Shown: positions 1 through 7,440, numbered from the stretch's first letter. The stretch is 10,000 nucleotides of DNA from Chrysomallon squamiferum (GCA_012295275.1 CM022673.1:9990788-10000787), one strand, 5' to 3'. The notes: generated from the sequence alone by a model not told the origin. Translations and numbers: made by a program.

Positions 1-385
1 TTTTTTGCAATTCATTAATACCGTTTTCTTAATTTCACTTATGTCTGCTATTTTTATTTTTATTTACTTCACAAGACAAAATGTAATTAACGAAATACGT
101 AAGACTCGACAACCTGTAATTACTATGTGCTGTACTTTGCACAATCCAATATCTGCCTTCAATTCCACGGACATCTTCACAAATGAAACAGTCTTGTATT
201 AGGTAAACTCGAGTAATAACGACACGATGATAGCCTTTCAGACATCCTGGGTTCAATCGTCTTTCTGTCGATGTCTCAGGTTTCAAAAACCAATTGCTCT
301 GCTGTAGACACTTGAAGCTGATATCACAAGAGAATCAAAATACTGCATTGTCGATTATTCTGAACTGTGAATTATCACTGTCAGT
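1..385. other. Complex AT-rich non-coding sequence
   Basis: There is no simple repeat and no recognisable gene. Two short open frames cover parts of it, about 65 codons on the plus strand (5-202) and 83 codons on the minus strand (35-286). Neither shows a domain, a signal peptide or any familiar motif, and lengths like these are expected by chance. A short T-rich stretch (about 386-410) closes the block. Confidence 0.6.
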
Positions 386-420
386 GTTTTTGTTTTTTTT
401 GTTTTTTTTGAAATTATAAA

Positions 421-750
421 TAGGGTATTGGAAAAAGTATAATTTGTCGTTTGCGGATGTGTTTGGATTTTATGTGTGTGTGTGTTCGTGTTTGTGTCTG
501 TGAGTGTATCTGTGTGTCTAGGGTTTTGGAAGATGTTTAAAATGTCGTTAACAGATGTGTTTGAATTTTGTGTGTGTGTGTGTGTGTGTGTGTCTGTGTA
601 TGTTGAGTGTGTGTTTGTGTGTGTCTATGGTTTTGGAAGTAGTATAATTTGTAAACGGATGTGTTTGGATTTTATGTGTGTGTGTTTTTTGTGTATGTTT
701 GATTGTGTGTTTGCTTGTGTGTATGTGTGTGTGTATATGTGTATCTGTAT
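421..750. repeat. TG-rich minisatellite, about three copies of a ~100-120 bp unit
   Basis: Beyond a plain TG microsatellite, the segment is built of three units starting near 421, 519 and 626, each with the same order of parts. A TAGGG/TATGG-TTTTGGAA head is followed by a short AT-rich piece, then GGATGTGTTTGGATTTT (AGATGTGTTTGAATTTT in unit 2), then a TG-rich tail. Units 1 and 3 share a 29-base identical stretch (454-482 and 656-684), so they are closer to each other than either is to unit 2. Unit lengths are about 98, 107 and 125 bp, the differences lying mainly in the TG tails. An open frame across it (476-811) encodes only Cys/Val/Phe low-complexity peptide and is not a gene. Confidence 0.85.
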
Positions 751-775
751 TATCAAGAGTAATTGTAAGGGCAAT

Positions 776-1000
776 TGTTTTATCAAGAGAAGGTTAAATA
801 ACAAAGTTTAATGGTGATGTGTTTTCCTCTGATTAGATTATTCTGTCATTTATTAACTGTCATTAATTTCGTAAATTCACTTTTAAGTACAATAAAGTAA
901 GCGGTATATATTACATCGTTTTATTTGTTGTATACCAACATAGTCGATTCAGAAATGATACAGATATGCGTGAAAATATATTGTATATTTGTCTGTTAGA
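776..1000. other. AT-rich spacer
   Basis: No repeat or gene is evident. One AATAAA hexamer lies at 891-896, but in DNA this AT-rich such hexamers are expected by chance and there is no transcript evidence for a polyadenylation site. Confidence 0.5.
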
Positions 1001-1030
1001 TAAAAAATAAAATTAAAAAAATTAAAAAAA
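1001..1030. repeat. A-rich tract
   Basis: A run of A interrupted by single or double T (TAAAAAATAAAATTAAAAAA at its start), ending at GTGAGG. It could be a decayed retroposon tail or simply low-complexity AT DNA. No element body can be recognised upstream. Confidence 0.7.
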
Positions 1031-1169
1031 GTGAGGTTAGGATATATTTTTAATGAATTCCAAGACCATAATGGCATATGTTCTATATTTAACAGGTTTT
1101 TTATTATTAGTATTATCTACATTTTGTTTTTAACTTGTATTTTCTTCTCGAAACTATATGTGTTCATGT

Positions 1170-1250
1170 TTATCTATATATCTGTCTATCTGTCTAGCTA
1201 TCTCTCTTTCTATCTAATTTTCTGTCTGTCTATCTATTTCTCTGTCAGTC
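1170..1250 (+). repeat. Degenerate TATC/TCTG tetranucleotide microsatellite
   Basis: TATC, TCTG and TCTC tetramers alternate with frequent substitutions. The motif family is the reverse complement of the GATA/GACA array at 6245-6592. The plus-strand frame through it (1031-1405) gives only a Tyr/Leu/Ser-rich repeat peptide. Confidence 0.9.
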
Positions 1251-1310
1251 GCTGTGTTTTTCTTTATAACCATACACCTACACATTATTATATCTACTCC
1301 TCTCTTCGTT

Positions 1311-1404
1311 ATTCATTTATTAATTCATTCATTCATGCAGTCACTGATACATTATTTCATCATTTGTCTGTTTATTTACTCACTCCCTTACTTATTAATT
1401 CATA
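1311..1404 (+). repeat. Degenerate ATTC/TTTA tetranucleotide repeat
   Basis: Imperfect ATTC, ATTT and CTTA tetramers (for example ATTCATTCATTC around 1324-1335) continue through about 94 bp, with interruptions such as GCAGTCACTGATAC. Confidence 0.75.
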
Positions 1405-1467
1405 ACTCAGCGAGTAATATCATTACGTACGTTCAGCTCTTTGTCAGTGTTAATCGACTGGAGTGAA

Positions 1468-1494
1468 TTCAAATCTCGTCACTCGAGACTTTGG
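1468..1494 (+). mobile_element. Possible short remnant of a tRNA-derived SINE
   Basis: TTCAAAT (1468-1474) resembles the end of a pol III B box, and GACTTTGG (1487-1494) follows 12 bases later. As I recall them, molluscan tRNA-derived SINEs have a B-box-like GGTTCAAATT followed closely by GACTTTG. The same two words occur again at 7928-7947. No A box, full body or target-site duplication can be seen, so this may be a coincidence. Confidence 0.2.
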
Positions 1495-1552
1495 TCGCCC
1501 GAACGACGGGACCCGCGACACGAAGTAACGCGACATCCAGATCATGAATCGC
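1474..1552. other. Local CpG cluster followed by a TATA-like motif
   Basis: About 12 CpG dinucleotides fall within roughly 79 bp, including CCCGCGAC and ACGCGAC, while the surrounding kilobases are CpG-poor. TATAAAAA follows at 1553-1560 on the plus strand. It is too small for a standard CpG island. A minus-strand frame of about 66 codons spans 1469-1669, but no domain is recognised. It could be a relic of a once-methylated or transposon-derived piece, or a small regulatory patch. The sequence alone cannot tell. Confidence 0.5.
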
Positions 1553-1761
1553 TATAAAAACACAGCAGCCTGTTGTTCGTTGTTTTAATGTATTAATGGA
1601 GTTTTCTGTATGCGAGACGGAGATAAAAATAACACGAAAGTGACGAAGGGTGATGTCTGTGTTCCTCAAATGGAAATCACTTTTGTATGGCAGGAAATAA
1701 AGGTTGTTTTTTTATATACATACGAGTAATGGAGAGCTGGTGAAAAAAACACCAAAGAGGA

Positions 1762-1920
1762 CTTACATACATACATACGTACATATATACATATATAATT
1801 ATATATTTACATACATACATATTTACATACAAACACATATAATTATATATTTACATAGACGTACATAAATGATACAATATTTAAGCACACACAGATATAT
1901 AGATGCATACATACATACAT
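1762..1920 (+). repeat. ACAT/TATA-rich tetranucleotide microsatellite block
   Basis: ACAT tetramers (TACATACATACATAC) alternate with ATATAATTATATAT segments and end in CATACATACATACAT around 1907-1920. A 21-base segment, starting ATATAATTATATAT, occurs identically at 1793-1813 and 1837-1857, so part of the block was duplicated with a 44-bp offset. Confidence 0.9.
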
Positions 1921-1960
1921 TTGCCTATGCGTAATCAGAGATTAACAGATATAAATACTA

Positions 1961-1963
1961 ACA

Positions 1964-1995
<32 letters not shown>

Positions 1996-2020
1996 CACAA
2001 ATACACACACAAATACAGAC
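1961..2020 (+). repeat. Interrupted CA microsatellite
   Basis: ACACACAC runs are separated by AT or AAAT interruptions across about 60 bp. Confidence 0.93.
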
Positions 2021-2202
2021 TAAGAAGCATCACGACAGAACCGCCATATTCACTACGTGTAATATGTACGTAGATATCGATACGTAAAACTTACGACATT
2101 TGTAGCCTACACAAAACACACGCGGCAAACACATTGGACACACATTCGTTAATACAACCAAAGAAACAACTATTTCAGTCACTGCGTCTGTTATACAGAA
2201 AC
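2021..2202. other. Complex spacer with TACGTA palindromes
   Basis: No gene is seen. TACGTA occurs at 2067-2072 and 2080-2085 around GATATC. These are short palindromes of the kind expected by chance. Confidence 0.45.
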
Positions 2203-2250
2203 TCTGATACTTTTATTTTATTCTGATACTCTTGTTTTATTCTGATACCT
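2203..2250 (+). repeat. 19-bp tandem repeat, about 2.5 copies
   Basis: TCTGATACTTTTATTTTAT (2203-2221) is followed directly by TCTGATACTCTTGTTTTAT (2222-2240), with two differences in 19, and then by a partial third copy beginning TCTGATACC at 2241. There are no spacers. Confidence 0.9.
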
Positions 2251-2262
2251 TTAAGTAGTAAC

Positions 2263-2523
2263 AGTTCGCAGTGTATACCTCACACGATCAATACACGAGC
2301 ATGATGCACGGTATAATTTCTCCATGTAATTGATGGATGTCTGCCTCTGTATTATATATTTCAACATATCCAACCCACACAGTCTCGTTAAGAGTTATTT
2401 TTATACATATCATTATATAGCTGCGTTGGCTTATCTTTTTAAAAATGTTTGAATAGTAGCCACGGTAATCAAAGAAATTTAGGGACAAAAATAAAACTGG
2501 TTTTCTTTCAGAAATATTTTCTA

Positions 2524-2527
<4 letters not shown>
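2263..2527. other. Complex AT-rich spacer
   Basis: No repeat or gene is recognisable. A minus-strand frame at 2288-2638 reads through the T33 tract as poly-Lys and is not credible. Confidence 0.5.
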
Positions 2528-2564
<37 letters not shown>

Positions 2565-2596
2565 GAATTTAAAAAAAGCAAAAAAAAAAACAAAAT
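2528..2596. repeat. T33 tract followed by an A-rich segment
   Basis: Thirty-three consecutive T (2528-2560) are followed by AAATGAATTT and two A-rich runs (about 2571-2595). The juxtaposed T and A runs could pair as an imperfect hairpin. The T run could also be the tail of a minus-strand retroposed copy, but no element body is recognised downstream. Confidence 0.9.
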
Positions 2597-2789
2597 CAAG
2601 AATTTGAGACTACTGAAATCAAAGATACATGATATCATTCAGTACAGTTGATAAATGTGTGTGTGTATATTATTATCCATTATTTTTCGGCTGTAACTTT
2701 TTTTAAAATTATTATTTGTGTGTGTATTTTCTCCAAGTTCCACATTATGTATTACACGGTCGCACTAAATACTGAATGTATATTCGTCA

Positions 2790-2851
2790 AAGAAAGAAAA
2801 AATAAATGTGTGAATGAAAGAATGAATGAATAAATAAATGAACGAATGAAC
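2790..2851 (+). repeat. GAAA/GAAT/AAAT tetranucleotide repeat
   Basis: AGAAAGAAAAAATAAATG is followed by GAATGAATGAATAAATAAATG with minor interruptions. Two short TG runs (about 2656-2667 and 2717-2726) lie upstream. Confidence 0.85.
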
Positions 2852-3755
2852 ATTAGCTTAGCAACATTTAAATTAATTTTTATATCACTGGATGTAAAGT
2901 ATCAGATTTATGAAGTACATCATTTTGCAATACCAGTCTGAGGGGGAAAAAATGTCTTACCGAAAAGAACCAATCTCATAGCAGAACGAAATGTTTTGCA
3001 TGCACTTTTCCGTACAAACAGGGAAGAACAACATATCATCACCTTTAATACTGAATCTTCGAACAGTGACTGAAAGTAAAAGAAATAAAACTGAACACAT
3101 ACAAGATTAGTTCATACGATTCATCACTCTTCTAATAAACCCACAAAGACGCAACTGCAGCTCATTTTATTACAGTACCCAGTCTTCAGCTTAAAATCTT
3201 GAATGAAAAAATGTAATGGCTCATGTACGACTGTTGTGAAGCAGAAGGTATGACTCTTGATCGTAACATTTTACACGTTTTCTCAACAGGCCTGTTTTCA
3301 AACGGAACCGTATTAACAAGTCAAGACTAGTCACAAAAGAGTTACACATAACCTTGTCATAAATTTCCGAACCAATCGGGCCAATTGCTAGAAACGGCAT
3401 TTCCGTGCACACGACAGAAAGCATAGGGACCGACTCGCCTTCTTTTCATGTATCTCAATGACTGTTACAAATTAAACCGTCGTAAAGATTCGGAAGCAAT
3501 CGGTAGAAAACGATAAATCAAAATGACAGAAAACTTCTTGGAAATATTGAATATCTGTATTGGTTACAAAGTACAGATCATGCGCTGAAATGTCTTGGGT
3601 TCATTTCACAAGAAATTTAACTTAAAAGTTCAGTTCAGTGGTCCAGTTATACAAATTAAAACCGTAACGTTTTCACCTAAGTTTCAGCAATATTTCCCCT
3701 AAAAGAATAGAAATGTTACTGAACGCAAAGCAAAGAGAAAGATTTCAATTAAGAT
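2852..3755. other. Longest stretch of complex, non-repetitive sequence
   Basis: About 900 bp have no microsatellite and no recognisable gene. A 67-codon minus-strand frame (3221-3424) has a mixed, non-repetitive composition but no motif or domain that I recognise, and it lies in no visible gene context. I do not call it coding. This is the part of the window where an unannotated exon or conserved non-coding element would be easiest to test by comparison with relatives. Confidence 0.5.
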
Positions 3756-4065
3756 TTAAAACTATCTGACTGCGTATTAAAACAACATAATGATTACATA
3801 CAAGACTTAAATCGATTTCATGATTATGTCATCATCATCATCATCATCATAATTTTTGTGCAATTTCATGATTTCATGATTACATAAATCAGTTTTATGA
3901 TTTCAAACATTACTTAAAACAGTCTCATATTTAAGCTCAAAGCTTAAAACAATTTCGTATTTACGTAAAAGTTTTTAAAACAATTTCATGATTACGTGCA
4001 AAGCTTAAAAATTATTCCGTTGTTAGGTACAAGACTTGAAACGTTTCTATAATTACATTTTAACT
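3756..4065 (+). repeat. Degenerate ~30-bp minisatellite, about nine units
   Basis: Units begin TTAAAAC(A), continue ATTTCATGATTAC or a close variant, and end (G)CAAAGC or ACAAGAC. Recognisable starts are at about 3777, 3807, 3884, 3914, 3944, 3975, 4005 and 4036, giving spacings of 30, 30, 31, 30 and 31 in the second half. A possible shortened unit begins at 3756. The unit starting at 3807 is expanded by a perfect (CAT)7 tract (3830-3850). The unit sequence is AT-rich and diverged, so the array is old. It is not a CRISPR array because the units are adjacent, with no unique spacers. Confidence 0.85.
3830..3850 (+). repeat. (CAT)7 microsatellite inside a minisatellite unit
   Basis: Seven perfect CAT triplets follow TCATGATTATGT. 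They probably grew from the CATGAT core of the surrounding 30-bp unit. Confidence 0.95.
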
Positions 4066-4276
4066 GGATAATAAATTTTTGCCCAACACACCCACACTAA
4101 AACAAACGAAGTAAAGCGTGTTTATTCAAATAGTTTCCTTTGAGATTCTGTTTAATGGTTGCCGTAAGGGAAATAAGTGGATTGATCGATAACCTGAAGA
4201 AAAAACAAAGACAAGTTTTCTATTACTTCTCTGACCTTCTCAGTAGCAACTTACCTAGTTTATTTGATCTGTTTAA
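4066..4276. other. Complex AT-rich spacer
   Basis: No gene or clear repeat is seen between the 30-bp minisatellite and the low-complexity block that follows. Confidence 0.5.
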
Positions 4277-4296
4277 TTTTTTTTTTTTTTTTTTTT
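4277..4296 (+). repeat. T20 tract
   Basis: Twenty consecutive T follow GTTTAA. Confidence 0.95.
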
Positions 4297-4343
4297 ATCT
4301 CCATTACTGGTTGTTTTAGGGTTTGTTTTTGGATGGGTTTTTG

Positions 4344-4345
<2 letters not shown>

Positions 4346-4377
<32 letters not shown>

Positions 4378-4379
4378 CT

Positions 4380-4453
<74 letters not shown>
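4346..4453 (+). repeat. 108-bp homopyrimidine run: T32 then (TC)n
   Basis: T32 (4346-4377) passes through CTTCT into about 35 perfect TC units (4383-4453) with no purine in 108 bp. GGG bounds it on each side (4343-4345 and 4454-4456). The overlapping plus-strand frames encode poly-Phe and Leu-Ser repeats only. Long mirror-symmetric pyrimidine tracts of this kind can form intramolecular triplex (H-DNA), which is a known physical property and not something shown here. Confidence 0.97.
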
Positions 4454-4455
<2 letters not shown>

Positions 4456-4498
4456 GAGTCTTTTATATTGTTATTTTTTTATTATTATTTTACATATA

Positions 4499-4515
4499 TG
4501 TGTGTGTGTGTGTGT
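4499..4515 (+). repeat. Short TG microsatellite
   Basis: About eight TG units are flanked by TATA-type sequence on both sides. Confidence 0.9.
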
Positions 4516-4567
4516 ATATCTATATTTTCTCTTTTTTTCTTCGACGAATTTTCATTCCTCTTTCTTT

Positions 4568-4630
4568 TCATCATCATCATCATCATTATTATCATCATTA
4601 TTATTATTATTATTAACAATATTATTATAA
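4568..4630 (+). repeat. CAT/TTA trinucleotide microsatellite
   Basis: TCATCATCATCATCATCAT changes into ATTATTATCATCATTATTATT and similar, with a break at AACAAT (4615-4620), which suggests one trinucleotide tract mutating into another. Confidence 0.93.
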
Positions 4631-4677
4631 CACCATTCTTTTTCTTCTTCTTTATTATTATTTCATATTATTAGCAT

Positions 4678-4721
4678 TAGTAGTAGTAGTAGTGGTAGTA
4701 GTAATAGTAATAGTAGTAGTA
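4678..4721 (+). repeat. TAG trinucleotide microsatellite
   Basis: TAGTAGTAG with TGG and TAA variants runs for about 44 bp. Confidence 0.95.
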
Positions 4722-4730
4722 CCATTACAA

Positions 4731-4875
4731 TTGTCATTACTTTATTATTTTTATTTATTTAATTTCTTTTATTATATTTTATTTTCTTTTATTTATTTTT
4801 CTTCATCCATTTCCTCTACCTTTTTTTTTTCTTCTATTTTGTATCTGTTTCATCTTCTTCTTCTTTTTCTTGGTC
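4731..4875 (+). repeat. T-rich low-complexity segment
   Basis: TTTATT and TTTTCTT-type words with few purines other than A. It completes the composite low-complexity block that begins at 4277. The overlapping frame (4692-4928) gives a hydrophobic low-complexity peptide. Confidence 0.8.
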
Positions 4876-4921
4876 TTATTAATGTTTTCATCATGGCGCC
4901 TGTATGCTGTACAGAGCTCGT

Positions 4922-5189
4922 AACGTAAAGATTCGACTAATAAAACTTGCAATAACCCATCCACACCATAAACACTGCGAACTACGACAAACTTTATTTC
5001 CTAAATGGGAAACTGGAGTCTGAGTTCTCAAACTGAGAAAAAAACCAATAAACGTCATTTTTGCAAAATTAATTTGGGATGATGTACTAATAAACGAGTA
5101 ACATTTGTTTGATGGCTGACTCGTTACTCGTTACACCGGCGCCATGCTGTTGCCTTTTATTGGATTTCTGTTAAGAGAAACTGGAAAAG
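4922..5189. other. Complex sequence with a 10-bp inverted repeat
   Basis: No gene is recognised. AACGAGTAAC (5093-5102) and GTTACTCGTT (5123-5132) are perfect inverted repeats separated by 20 bp. CATGGCGCC (4892-4900) and GGCGCCATG (5138-5146) form a second inverted pair about 240 bp apart. The start of this block also shows weak resemblance to units of the diverged repeat that follows (for example CCATAAACACTGCGAA at 4966-4981 against CCATAAACTGTGCGAA at 5680-5695, 14 of 16 matching). Confidence 0.5.
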
Positions 5190-5735
5190 CTGATACGTCC
5201 CGTGTTGTTCTGTGAATTCAGAGGAATTCCCAGAATTCGATTCTCACATATCAGAATTGTGGAAATCGGCCGATGTCCTCATTTCGCCATTGTCAACAGA
5301 GAGTATATATTTCTGTAACACATCAACTAAAATTATTAGCGACTTTTTAAAAGACTTTTTTTTTTTTTTACTCAGAGGCTAAAGGAACAATCCTATCAGC
5401 ACTGGATACAAACTAAACTAACATTGTCAAAGCTTCTTTGAGAAGAAATAACGGCCAGATTACGTCAGTTTAACCAATACACTAAAACTTTTAATGCTCC
5501 TTTCGACTCCAGTGGATACGTCTGTGTGACAAACGAACTAAAATCCTTAGAGACTGTTATGTGCTGAGGCTATACGCAAATGTGTTGCAGCAGAGATCCT
5601 GAATGTGCCAGGATCAGTTGAGATTATTTTTATGCAATAAATGAACTAAAATTGATAAGAATCTCTTTAGACGTTAAATCCATAAACTGTGCGAAGCAAA
5701 AGAGAACCTGAATTTGCAAATGTCGGGCCCAATCA
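5190..5735 (+). repeat. Ancient diverged tandem repeat, period about 108 bp
   Basis: The region does not look repetitive at first sight, but colinear anchors recur. AACTAAA occurs at 5325, 5411, 5536 and 5644. GGATAC occurs at 5404 and 5514. AGGCTA then ATCCT then GGAT occur at 5376/5390/5404 and again at 5567/5596/5611. The segment GCAGCAGAGATCCTGAAT... at 5587-5611 matches GCAAAAGAGAACCTGAAT... at 5696-5720 in 19 of 25 positions, a 109-bp offset. At least four units are traceable (about 5297-5402, 5403-5512, 5513-5620, 5621-5735), with a possible fifth beginning near 5191. A T-rich insertion (about 5357-5369) explains most of the spacing change inside the first. Origin and function are unknown. 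Confidence 0.6.
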
Positions 5736-6240
5736 GAATCTGATAAAAACATTTTTTAATGTTTGTGCTAAATGTTGATTTAATAATAAATTACAAAATA
5801 TCCGCAGTTGACGTCGATCTTCAAAGTTTTGCTGTCCCTTTGAACAGAAAAAAAAAATCACTTCAGCAACGCCAATGTCCACAGCATCTGGCATATCAAA
5901 ATACCATTCTAAACCAATATCATAAATACACCGGCATGTTTCAGATATAATGGTATTAAAATATCTCTTCAGTTCTGTTCTTCGTCTCTTTATTACTTTT
6001 CTGTGTTGACAAGCGCAGACTGGGAAATTAATAAAAATCTCAACGCGGTGGTAACATATTATTAAATATGCCAGTGGACGACCAGTATCTGAGAATCTGA
6101 CTACAGGCTGCTGGATGTTACTCAGTCATCACCTTGTCAGCGTGAACAAACTGTCAGCTTCGTTTAAGAAACGAACGACTCAACGAAACTTTTCTTTTTC
6201 TGAACGTTTTCTGTTTTATTATCTCTGATGTGATGACTCT
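5736..6240. other. Complex AT-rich sequence
   Basis: No gene or clear repeat is seen. A 63-codon plus-strand frame (5759-5950) lacks any recognisable motif and I treat it as chance. An A10 run lies inside it at about 5849-5858. Decayed further units of the preceding 108-bp repeat may be present but cannot be defended by eye. Confidence 0.45.
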
Positions 6241-6244
6241 GCAG

Positions 6245-6592
6245 TCAGACAGACATACAGATACATCGAAATATAGTCAGACAGACAGATAGACAGATAG
6301 AAAGACAGACAGATAGATAGATAGATAGACAGATAGACAGATAGATATATAGAAATATACAGATAGGTAGATAGATAGACATACATATAGACAGATAGAA
6401 CTATAGACATAGACATAGAGATATATACAGATATATAGATATAAATATAGGCAAATAGACAGATAGATAGACAGACTTAGATAGATAGACAGACAGACAG
6501 ATAGATAGAGAGATAGACATAGATAGATAGATAGATAGATAGACAGACATACAGACAGATAGATAGATAGATAGATAGATAAACACAAATAT
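6245..6592 (+). repeat. GATA/GACA tetranucleotide microsatellite
   Basis: About 350 bp of AGAT and AGAC tetramers are interleaved, with interruptions such as CATA, TATA and GAAA. The cleanest stretches are near 6315-6330, 6523-6543 and 6557-6581. The three minus-strand frames through it encode Tyr-Leu-Ser repeat peptides in shifted phases, the usual sign of a tetranucleotide repeat and not of coding sequence. Confidence 0.97.
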
Positions 6593-6603
6593 AATGGACT
6601 CAA

Positions 6604-6605
<2 letters not shown>

Positions 6606-6641
<36 letters not shown>
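6606..6641 (+). repeat. (AC)18 microsatellite
   Basis: Thirty-six bases of perfect AC repeat lie 14 bp beyond the GATA/GACA array, so the two form a compound microsatellite. Confidence 0.97.
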
Positions 6642-6645
<4 letters not shown>

Positions 6646-6646
<1 letters not shown>

Positions 6647-6962
6647 GTCTAATGGACATCCTGCAATGTGAAACAACTGATTACATACAAATACATCATA
6701 CACAACACATACATAAACAGATTTCTCATATACTTTTTAAAAAAAAACACAGATTCTATTAACGTCGTATAACATTTCAACATCAAAGACAATGGACGTC
6801 ATGATAACTGATGCTATTACACTTTGTCGTTAATATGACATACTAATTGTCTGGCAGACGAAGAAAACTGCTTTATTTCAGTCTGAAACGAACGTTTAAT
6901 GATAAAAACACAGAACAAATGTCTTATTGTCACAAACAGTCCTGACTTTTCTGTAAATCGGA
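6646..6962. other. Complex AT-rich spacer
   Basis: No gene is recognised. The first 75 bp are rich in CATACA words that grade out of the preceding CA repeat, and a short A9 run lies near 6739-6747. Confidence 0.5.
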
Positions 6963-6979
6963 TTTTTTTTTTTTTTTTT
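6963..6979 (+). repeat. T17 tract
   Basis: Seventeen consecutive T between GA and GCC. Confidence 0.95.
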
Positions 6980-7026
6980 GCCTTTCTTATTAATGTAATC
7001 GTAATGCAGATGAATAATGGAAATAG

Positions 7027-7060
<34 letters not shown>

Positions 7061-7369
7061 TGATGTTTTTGTTGTAATTGTTATTGTTATTGTTTTTGTT
7101 TCTATAATTTTTATTATTACTATTATTATTATTGATGTTGTTGTTTTTGTTGTCATTGCTGTTGCTGCTATTGCAGCTGTTATTGTTATTATTATTATTA
7201 TCATTATATTGATGTTGTTGTATTGTAATTGTTATTATTATTGTTATTGTTTTAGTTTCTGTAATTTTTATTATTACTATTATTATTGTTGTTGTTGTTT
7301 TTGTTGGCGTTGCTGTTGTTGCTAATGCAACTCTTATTGTAACTGTTATTAATATTATTATTATTATTT

Positions 7370-7440
<71 letters not shown>

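Noticed and set aside
242-260. GGGTTCAATC resembling a pol III B box
   Set aside because: It fits the consensus only with a one-base deletion, and no A box or tRNA-like fold is visible upstream.
891-896. AATAAA polyadenylation hexamer
   Set aside because: There are many such hexamers in this AT-rich window, and no transcript or coding region is associated with it.
2929-2945. AATACCAGTCTGAGGGG resembling AATACCAGCCTGAGAGG at 9632-9648
   Set aside because: A match of 15 in 17 between any two places in 10 kb is expected several times by chance, and the flanks do not align.
3285-3296. 12-bp palindrome AACAGGCCTGTT
   Set aside because: One or two perfect 12-bp palindromes are expected by chance in 10 kb.
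3221-3424. 67-codon minus-strand frame of mixed composition
   Set aside because: There is no recognisable domain, no defensible splice context and no neighbouring gene. The length is within chance expectation for 10 kb read in six frames.
3756-4065. CRISPR-like regular 30-bp spacing
   Set aside because: The units are adjacent with no unique spacers, they are diverged, and the DNA appears to be from an animal.
4264-4674. 136-codon plus-strand open frame
   Set aside because: It reads through T, TC, TG and TTA repeats as Phe, Leu-Ser and Ile runs. Open length comes from repeats lacking stop triplets, not from selection on a protein.
5213-5238. Three GAATTC words within 26 bp
   Set aside because: It is a local cluster of a six-base palindrome without further symmetry. 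It may simply reflect the diverged repeat it lies in.
5759-5950. 63-codon plus-strand frame
   Set aside because: It contains an A10 run, has no motif and has no gene context. It is probably chance.
6277-6639. 120-codon minus-strand frame with Tyr-Leu-Ser repeats
   Set aside because: It comes from the GATA/GACA tetranucleotide and appears in several phases at once, which real coding sequence does not do.
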